A model generated the notes under the pieces. That model worked only from the letters and a program-made list of their open reading frames with translations, searched no databases and had not been told where the DNA came from. A program made the position numbers and the translations under genes. DNA of 64,000 nt from Rhizophagus irregularis (lineage: Eukaryota; Glomeromycota; Glomeromycetes; Glomerales; Glomeraceae): the NCBI RefSeq assembly GCF_026210795.1, contig NC_089455.1, positions 1,736,001 to 1,800,000 of the forward strand, in the 5' to 3' direction. Positions 56,906 through 64,000 of the stretch are shown piece after piece; position 1 is the stretch's first letter, and each line of letters begins with the position of its first letter.

Positions 56906-59320
56906 TACTAGACTTTTGTTAGTTTTTCCGCTTTAATAATTTTTTTTTTGTTTTTATCGTTTTTCATGAGTAATCTTGAAGACCCGTGAAACAAACCTAT
57001 AGAATAAACATCAAAACATATTATTTTATTAGACGGTTATTCCCCATCAGTATAGAAAATAGATTTTAAAAGATATTTCAAATTTAGGAAGTATTAAATA
57101 TTCAAAGAAATACATAATTAGAAAATACATAATCTTTATTTATTACCTTATGTTTGATTCAATATTTGGATTGTCGAAATCAAATGGATGACAATAAGGC
57201 TGAGCAGCTCACAACTTGTTTCATTTATCGATTAATACAATATTAAAATTAACAAAGGCTTATTTATATAAGGAAGTATTTTGAAAATTGCTTACCCATT
57301 TAAAGTGAAAATTTCAGAAATCTTATTAAATTCGATTATCAGATTAAAATGAATAAAAAAGTAAGAGAAGTGAATATGTTTATTTTTGTGACACAAAATT
57401 CTTTATTGTTAGTTACTTTTAGAAATTTTAAATCGCAACATACCTGAGATACCAGACACATAGCTAGTAAATTTTAATAAATTAAACGCGTCTATAAGAA
57501 CGCGTTACGCGAAGATTTAGTATTAAGAACAACATTACGCACATTACGCACAGCCATAAAATCATAAAAATCATTGTTTCAGAGACGTATCAGCCAAACA
57601 TGAAACAACTTAATTAGGAAATGTATCAAATTTGTGCCACATTAAAAAATTGTAAGAAAAAGGAAAAAAAAAAATATATCGGAAGTAATCTCCGAAAAAA
57701 TTGTTTAAAAATATCATTAATGCATTAAGCGCATAGTTAAATAATTTGATAAGCTTATGAAATCAGGATTAACAAATGAAATTATAGCTTTTTGTTTACG
57801 CATGAATTGTAAAGGATACAACCTATGGCGCAGTAAGTTAAAAACAACTTTCTCTTTTTTTTTTTTTGAAAGGGGAAGGGTTAAAAATATTCAAACCTTC
57901 CAAGAAGAAAATTCTTGGGATTACAGATTATGACAATGACATCAAATTTATATCAATTAAAAGAAAAGAATAAAAAAATTTTATAGTTTTACCTTTAACT
58001 TCAATGATTTACAATAATTTTCCTATTAAGGCTTGGCACAAAGAGAAATGAGCCAAATAATAAGACAAGCTCTACGGATATTTTTCATTTAAGTAATAAA
58101 TCTAACCAAAAAGAAGTTAAAATTATTATTCGTATAATGAACTTAAGTGGCAAAAGTTGTTATTTTTAATTAACAAAATAGTAACCCGGATCTTAGAATT
58201 ACCGGCAATACTCGGAGATAACGGAAATGGGAATCTATAGTTATATTTAGTATCCGGTTAAATTATGTATCAATTTTTATTCCAGATTTGAATTTTTTTT
58301 TTCTATTTTTTTTTTAAAAAAAAAAAAATCTTTAAATATAGATTATAATATACTTAACTCCGACATATACGTGTTTTGACAATTTTCGCCAAGAATAATG
58401 AAAAACACGCTACCTGCAGCGATGAATAATCCCTCTTTTGTATAGGCGTACAATGCATTTTTATGCATTTTTTTTTTTCAATCCGCAGCAAACAATGATA
58501 ATTCGAGTGTATTTTAAGGTAAAACTATTATTTATTTATTTAATGTCAATATATATTTAGATTACATTTACACAATCATAAATAAAATAAAAAAAGTTTT
58601 TGGTTTATTTTAAAATTAGAAGTCCCACATTTTAAAATAATTTAACCAATTTGAATCCTGATTCAAAACTGGAACAATTACGTTATAATAAGGCTTTTTT
58701 GTTCTTGATGATCTAAGATTATTAAAGAATGATCCGTCTTTGAATTGAAATGTTCTTTATATAGAAATAACCGGTCCCTTGATGATCAAATCACGTGGAA
58801 TTACCCATGGAGATTCGTTATGATATGATATTAAAAAGGTATGATTTTATTAATTTATATTGTAATAATCAATAGACACTTCTTAATAAATAAATTACAT
58901 ACAAAGGGATTGATGTCTCAAAAGTTGTCTCAGGGGAAAATAAATAGCTAAATATAAACAAAGACAATATAAAAATAAAAAATAAAATAATATAAATAAT
59001 TACCAAAACTTACAAAAAGTGGGCGCGCATATCGTTGCATTTTGCATAATAAACAGGTGTAATATATTACATTACACAGTTACGTTTTTGATGTGAAACG
59101 GAATCAATGTATTTTTTTTTTATGTGTATAAAAATACTTGAAATTTGGTAATTACTTTGAAAAAAAATTTTTTTTTTCCTGCTCATCGTTTTTTTTCTCT
59201 TTTATATTTAAAATATATATTTACATATATAAAATATATCTATTTATCGGAACTCATTTTTCTTAACGACACTTGCTAACGTCATAAAAAAAAGAAAAAG
59301 AGAAATTTGATATTTATTTC
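56906..59320. other. Intergenic region upstream of the secreted-protein gene
   Basis: No supported gene. A short inverted repeat AACGCGTCTATAAGAACGCG lies at about 57487-57506, a direct ACATTACGC repeat at about 57534-57550, and long T and A runs at 57850 and 58300. Composition is somewhat less AT-rich than at 18-25 kb. Confidence 0.4.
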
Positions 59321-59329
59321 GGAAACCAA

Positions 59330-59378
59330 AAAAAAAACAACCACAATATATACATATATATATATTAAAAAATAAAAT
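59330..59378 (+). promoter_or_regulatory. Likely core promoter / 5' leader
   Basis: An A-rich stretch with TATATACATATATATATA at 59347-59364 directly precedes the ATG at 59379. The context AAAATAAAATATGG has A at -3, favourable for eukaryotic initiation. Assignment is by position only. Confidence 0.3.
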
Positions 59379-59897
59379 ATGGCACGAAATTTCATAATTT
59401 CGTTTTTGGTTTTACTCTTTATTATAACATTCACAAATTCAATCCCACTGGATGAAAGGTCGATATCTCACAGGGGAGAATCATCAATAGTTAAGCGACA
59501 AGATAGTCCACCATATTATGTATTACATGCTTTTTTCGAACCAGAATTTGATCCTTTTGGTGAGGTTGGCGAATATGTAACAGGAACATTTACTTTTACT
59601 CTAATGAATGACGGTGGAATTAGAGTGATTGGTCAATGTAATACTGGTTTTACTGATCCAGATCCAAGCGTTTACTCTATTATAATTGTAAGAAGACCTG
59701 TGTGTCCTACATATATTTCACATTTGGACTTGACACCATTTTTACAATATTATATTAATGTTCCTGGAACTTCTGGTTTTCAACATGATTTTTATAATAC
59801 CTTCACTTTAGAAGAAATTCATCATATGTTTGTAGTAGTTAAAATGGGTGCTACTCCAATAGGTGCTGCCTACATTCAAGCTGTTGGGGAGGATTAG
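59379..59897 (+). CDS. Secreted protein with KR processing site (172 aa)
   Basis: Intact single-exon gene. Residues 1-21 form a signal peptide: short basic start (MARN), hydrophobic core (SFLVLLFIITF) and a small-residue end (TNS). Residues 22-38 are a short pro-segment. Lys-Arg at 39-40 is a typical Kex2-type cleavage site, leaving a mature chain of about 132 residues starting QDSPPYY. The mature part has the look of a beta-rich domain (VTGTFTFTLMNDGGIRVIGQ) with two cysteines (one in the QCNTG turn, one in RPVCP) that could form a disulfide, and ends GAAYIQAVGED. No known domain recognised. Preferred codons and absence of stops contrast with the decayed genes around it. It could be a cell-surface or symbiosis effector-type protein; this is inference. 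AATAAA signals occur about 200 bp downstream. Confidence 0.85.
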   Translation: MARNFIISFLVLLFIITFTNSIPLDERSISHRGESSIVKRQDSPPYYVLHAFFEPEFDPFGEVGEYVTGTFTFTLMNDGGIRVIGQCNTGFTDPDPSVYSIIIVRRPVCPTYISHLDLTPFLQYYINVPGTSGFQHDFYNTFTLEEIHHMFVVVKMGATPIGAAYIQAVGED

Positions 59898-62064
59898 TGT
59901 TTAATAATATAAGTAAATATTAATAAGAATTAAGGGAGAATTATGTTTAAGAGGGGGTGCGTTAAAGTATTTTAATCATTTCGCTTTACCCTAATTATTT
60001 TAAAATATATTAAACTAGTTTTTCTTCGATAATTCTTTTATATGAAAAAATATATATTATTTTTTCTTTTTTAACTTATTTTTTTTCGATTTACCATAGT
60101 TTGTAAATAAAGGATTGAGCATAAAAAATAAAAACAAAATTAATATAATTTAGATGCTCATTAAATTTTTGTAACAATAAATAATACATTTTAATTTTCT
60201 CAACTGACGAATAAAAAAACTTATTCATTCAATGAGCTAAGGCGCAGGACTATACCGCTCTAATTAACTAAGTAACTGGTTCCGATTTTAAAAGATGCAG
60301 ATACTCTAAATTTAATTAATTGTAATAATTCATCTATCTTATCGATACCCTATCGTGAGTTCGAATCAGATTTTTATTGGGCGAAATTGATTGGGCCTTA
60401 TCTATCATTTATAGAAAAGAAGTTAATAAAACATTAAATAAATGTATTACATTTCATAACATAATCCTGTATATTTAATTTTTTTGCTATAAACCATGTT
60501 TTCATCCTTCAGTAATTATAGTAATTATTCAAACAGAAAAAAAAATCATACTCATTTAAGTTTCTGAAATTTAAGCCAAACGAGAGCATTAGTACCGAAG
60601 CCACAAAAGTATATAATTTGGGCTAAGATCACGTGGTAACGCCGATTCTAGCCAATAATTTTTTATATAATTTTATGACTTTTACTGAATTTCAGCATAA
60701 ACTAGATGCTATTTTTATGTAGTTTTTTCTTAATCACATATATTTTTTTATTCTGTTGATAAGAGAATGAATATTAAAGAATAAAGGATGAACCTATTAA
60801 TTTAGATTATTATTTAAATTGGAATGTAAAAATTTAAATTGAATTTGAATAGTTTTTTTTAAAATAAAATCAGATTACTAGTTATAAAAGTATGTTAATT
60901 TTACTTGTAAATATTATACTTAAAACTACAGAATTAAAATGTAAATAGGTTTAATATTGTTAATTAATAACTTTATTTCAGTTAAATAAAATTACTTTTA
61001 AGTTTTAAATTTATAAAAAAAATTTTATTATTAAATTTTAAAAGTAAAAAAATTTCTTAATATTTAATTTTTTAAATTATAATTAAATCTATTAAAATCT
61101 TGTATAAGGCTAATTTTAATCCAAAATAATTTAATCTGAATAATTTTATTTACTAATAAATTTTATATAATTTCATCCAAATTTTTAAAAAACAAATGTA
61201 AATTATGATCACAATCAAAAATATAAAAAATATTGTCTGTAGTTATTATACTTTATAATGTTCAAATAAATAAAAAATATATATAAAGTGAATTTGTTAT
61301 AATAATATTTTTAGTTATATAAACTTAACATTTACTTATAATTTAAACTAATTATAAAAAATTTCTTTTTTTATCCAGTTGGTTATAAGATATTCTATAA
61401 ATTTTAATGTTAAATTTAATATTTATATAAAAAACATATTGTAAAACTTTTTTTTAATATTAAAAGTTCCTAAAATAAATAATAACAAATATTTTTTTTT
61501 TTGTAAACTTTTTAAAAGAAATTATTAATGTAAAATATAAATTGATTATTTAATTATTTAATTTAAAGGATAAATAAGTAAAACTCTAAAATTTTATACT
61601 GATTTTTTAAAATTAAAAACTACTTTTTTTATTTAAAATTTATTTAAAAGTGAAATATAAAAGTAATTTTTAAAATAGGAATTGGTTTAATATTTTAATT
61701 AAGAAAATTTCTAATTTTAATTAAAAGAAAAATTTCTTTTATGATAAAAAAGAGGTAACAAATAGGATTTTTAATAACAAAAAATTTCTAAATTTTCAGA
61801 TTTATTAACAAAAATAAAGACTATAGGGATATAATACATTATAATAAATAAACCTAATCTCTTAATTTAACTTTAACTTAATTTTAATCTTAATTTTAAT
61901 ACTAACTCTAATAAATATTAGAAAAAAGAATTTTCTTTCCAATTAAAATAATATTAGAATAATTTATAAATAAAAATAAATCCTTAATAATAAAAAAAAT
62001 TTTTATAAATTTTTATAAATTTTATTAAAAAAAATATTTAAAAATTTAATTTAATAATCTACTA
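59898..62064. other. AT-rich intergenic region
   Basis: 3' end signals of the secreted-protein gene (AATAAAGGATT at about 60105). A less AT-rich block at 60230-60410 contains AGCTAAGGCGCAGGACTATA and GAGTTCGAATCAG, which resemble scrambled tRNA boxes. The rest is A/T-run rich, no gene. Confidence 0.4.
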
Positions 62065-62066
62065 TA

Positions 62067-63773
62067 GGTCAGGTCGAAAAAGATTTGTACACTGAAACAG
62101 AGGACCGAAAAAAAAATTTTTTATTATGTAAATTTTTTTTATTTATTTAATTATATCAATAACATGTTGGGAAAATCAAAATATGAATATTAGATTAAAT
62201 AACGCAATCTTCATCAGAATTATCATATTCGTCAAAATCTTCATCCATTAATTGCGCATTATCGTCAAATTCCTAAGTATTCCTTAGCATTTTTAAGTGC
62301 TCTTCTCCAGAACCCAATGATTACCTGTGATGTAATTTTTTTTTTAAAAGCATTTAAAAGTGTATTTCGAACAGATAAAAAGTTTGGATGTGGGCCTGAA
62401 TGTGCAACTTCACCCTCATAACTGACCAAATACCTTCAATTGGCTGAAGTTCGCAATGATATGGAGGGGTAAATGAAACTTCATGTTCATACTGTTTTGC
62501 AATTTTAACACAAGCAAATGTCACCTTTTCTTTGTTCATTTGAACCAGCTCCAAAAGTTCTGGTCTTCTTAATTCATCAGAAAAAACAATATTGTGAGCA
62601 TTTAGCCAATCAATTATTTCCTGCTTTTTTGTATTTGAAGTTGGAATATTTTCAACCCGCCGTTTATGATAACTTGCTCCATCCATATGAATATTTACAG
62701 GTCCATATTTTTCATAAAGTGCTTTACAAAAAGTTGAAAAAAGGTCTTCAAAAATTTCTGCATTAAAATTTCCATGATAATCTACTTGATTTAGCATAAT
62801 ATTCGTATTCGACAACATCGGGAATGTTATCCCATTCATCAGCATTGTTTCTTTTTCGTCCCCGGTTTCCAGGAGGTTTAATTGTTGGGTCCCAAATGTG
62901 AACGAGTTGGGAACAAGTTCACCATGTAGTTTGTTGGAAGATCCATTTCGGAATACAATAATTGCTCCAAAAATTACTACTAATGGACCATGTCCAGGTG
63001 CTAAAACAACACCTTGATGGGGAACCCATGTATTGCGTGAAGTATGATGTAAATGACAGTAAGACTCATCAAGAAAGACTTCTGGACGATGTGGAACATC
63101 ATTTTTTCCTTCTAAATTAGCAAAACGAAATCGAAGATAATGGCAACGGTATGCAACATTATTTGGTGACTCATGGAGAATGTTTCTACGTTCTCCCCTG
63201 GCCAAAATAATAACCCAAGCGATGTAATACTCGAAGAAGCTTCCATTTAGAAAAATTATATCCTTGTTCTAGAAGATACTGTCGTAGGATAACTGTGGAA
63301 AGTTGCTCAGCCTTTTTGTTGGCATCCAAAATTTTTGTACGCAAAAGTTCTGAAACATTTTCATCGGGTTGAAATTTAGGTCTTCCGAGGACTTTATGTG
63401 GTGTAAAAGTATCATCACTGCGGTTGTACCAGTCCGACACCACACTTCCAACTGTACCCTCAGCTACACCCAATATCTCAGCAATATGCTTGTGTAATGT
63501 TAGCTTATGATGATCATTACTTGTAGAGCTATCCCCCAAAGATAGTTGTGAATGTTAATTATCATTGATTTTTCGTTATCTGTTAATGGTGCACCATTTC
63601 GTTTCAGGAAATGAGAATACATGGTATGGAAAAAAATTTTTGAGAGAATGTGTGTTTGGATATGTTCTAACAAATTCTTGAATATCAGCCCACCTTATTT
63701 AAGTCGTACGATATTTTTATTGGCGTAAATCCATCCCTTTTTTGGTGAGGTACAAATCTTTTCGCACCGGACC
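62067..63773 (-). mobile_element. Tc1/IS630-type element, 1.7 kb, decayed
   Basis: The ends GGTCAGGTCGAAAAAGATTT and GGTCCGGTGCGAAAAGATTT (reversed) are inverted repeats continuing GTAC, flanked by TA-rich sequence (TATA at left, ATATA at right). Inside is the minus-strand transposase pseudogene. The exact last base is uncertain by one or two because of the AT flanks. Confidence 0.75.
62195..63622 (-). pseudogene. Tc1/IS630-type (DDE_3-like) transposase pseudogene with long D-E spacing
   Basis: From an ATG at 63622 (MYSHFLKRNGAPLTDNEKSM) the frame shifts near 63540. It continues with a helix-turn-helix part (KHIAEILGVAEGTVGSVVSD, then GYNFSKWKLLRVLHRLGYYF), shifts near 63200, and then has the catalytic region: PEVFLDESYCHLHH (first D), VNIHMDGASYHKRR (second D) and HCELQPIEGIWSVM (E). 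By count 81 residues separate the second D from the E, much more than the usual 34-39. A third shift near 62395 leads to the C-terminal part (PHPNFLSVRNTLLNAFKKK), and a fourth near 62270 to an acidic tail (DEDFDEYDNSDED) ending at 62195. ORF starts at 63539 and 63205 would need TTG and are not real. Confidence 0.8.
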
Positions 63774-63804
63774 ATATATAATAATTGTTTTCCTGTGTGA
63801 CAGT

Positions 63805-63915
63805 CACGTTTAGATTACATATTTATATCTGTATTCCCGTAACGTTTAGATTACAATTTATACCTGTGTATCCGTAATGTTTAGACTACGAATTTATACC
63901 TGTGCACCTGAAAGA
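63805..63915. repeat. 35-bp tandem repeat, three copies
   Basis: Units read ACGTTTAGATTACA followed by ATTTATACCTGTGTATCCGT with variants. They lie just outside the Tc1/IS630-type element. Confidence 0.7.
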
Positions 63916-63970
63916 CTGTATAAAATCACGTATAACATTTAACCGTCGTACCGATCACGTGTATGTTTAT

Positions 63971-63992
63971 CTGACGTTGCAGAGCAACGGGT
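63971..63992. repeat. Short GC-rich hairpin
   Basis: ACGTTGCAGAGCAACGGGTT contains the inverted pair CGTTGC / GCAACG around AGA. It may be the edge of a repeat continuing outside the window. Confidence 0.35.
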
Positions 63993-64000
63993 TCAACGGC

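Noticed and set aside
60230-60370. tRNA or tRNA-derived SINE, from AGCTAAGGCGCAGGACTATA and GAGTTCGAATC
   Set aside because: An A-box-like text fits only on the minus strand and the B-box-like GAGTTCGAATC only on the plus strand. No acceptor or T stem can be paired, so no cloverleaf forms.
63205-63539. Two separate genes starting at 63539 and 63205
   Set aside because: Both starts would be TTG. Conserved transposase text continues across them in other frames, so they are parts of one frameshifted pseudogene.

Overview
The window is very AT-rich, repeat-dominated nuclear DNA of a eukaryote, most likely a fungus. Arbuscular mycorrhizal fungi (Glomeromycotina, Rhizophagus-like) fit best. What I see: coding pieces split by short AT-rich GT-AG introns (about 60-95 bp), no operons, one secreted protein with a fungal-type signal peptide plus KR processing site, and a dense mix of hAT, Tc1/mariner, pogo/Tigger, KDZ/Plavaka-like and LINE-like remnants. 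The species call is inference from composition and from protein families recalled from that group.

Layout. 1-3.2 kb: a 244-bp hAT MITE and a palindromic repeat cluster split by a MITE with AGGACC ends. 3.2-5.8 kb: a decayed pogo/Tigger transposon, itself hit by a fold-back element. 6.1-8.8 kb: a palindromic MITE and a 1,980-bp element with AGGACC ends, a perfect 8-bp target duplication and an acidic protein of unknown function. 9.5-12.7 kb: a LINE-type ORF remnant and a degenerate repeat field. 12.7-17.6 kb: a 4.9-kb hAT-type element carrying a broken gene of unknown function, with three further elements nested inside. 17.7-28.4 kb: mostly extremely AT-rich DNA without a convincing gene. 28.4 kb: a small one-TM protein gene. 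31-39.6 kb: several MITEs and a gene broken by two of them. 40-50.9 kb: decayed genes (coiled-coil, KDZ transposase, BED-like finger, a five-exon unknown gene, an unknown minus-strand gene, LINE ORF). 51.6-55.0 kb: a nearly intact 3.46-kb Tc1-like element with two convergent multi-exon genes, a DD34E transposase and a 519-residue partner. 56 kb: a fresh hAT MITE. 59.4 kb: an intact secreted protein gene. 62.1-63.8 kb: a Tc1/IS630-type element whose transposase has an unusually long second-D-to-E spacing.

The most interesting points are: (i) the two-gene Tc1-like element; (ii) a module of about 80-110 bp shared by transposons with unrelated ends; (iii) the element family with AGGACC ends; (iv) the passenger gene in the 4.9-kb hAT element; and (v) transition-only decay. 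Every mismatch between paired target-site duplications is a transition, and in-frame stops sit where CAA, CGA or TGG would be expected, pointing to a C-to-T process acting on transposons.

Coordinates of element ends were found by reading inverted repeats and direct repeats by eye. Exon boundaries are inferred from GT-AG sites and reading frame. No database search was run.
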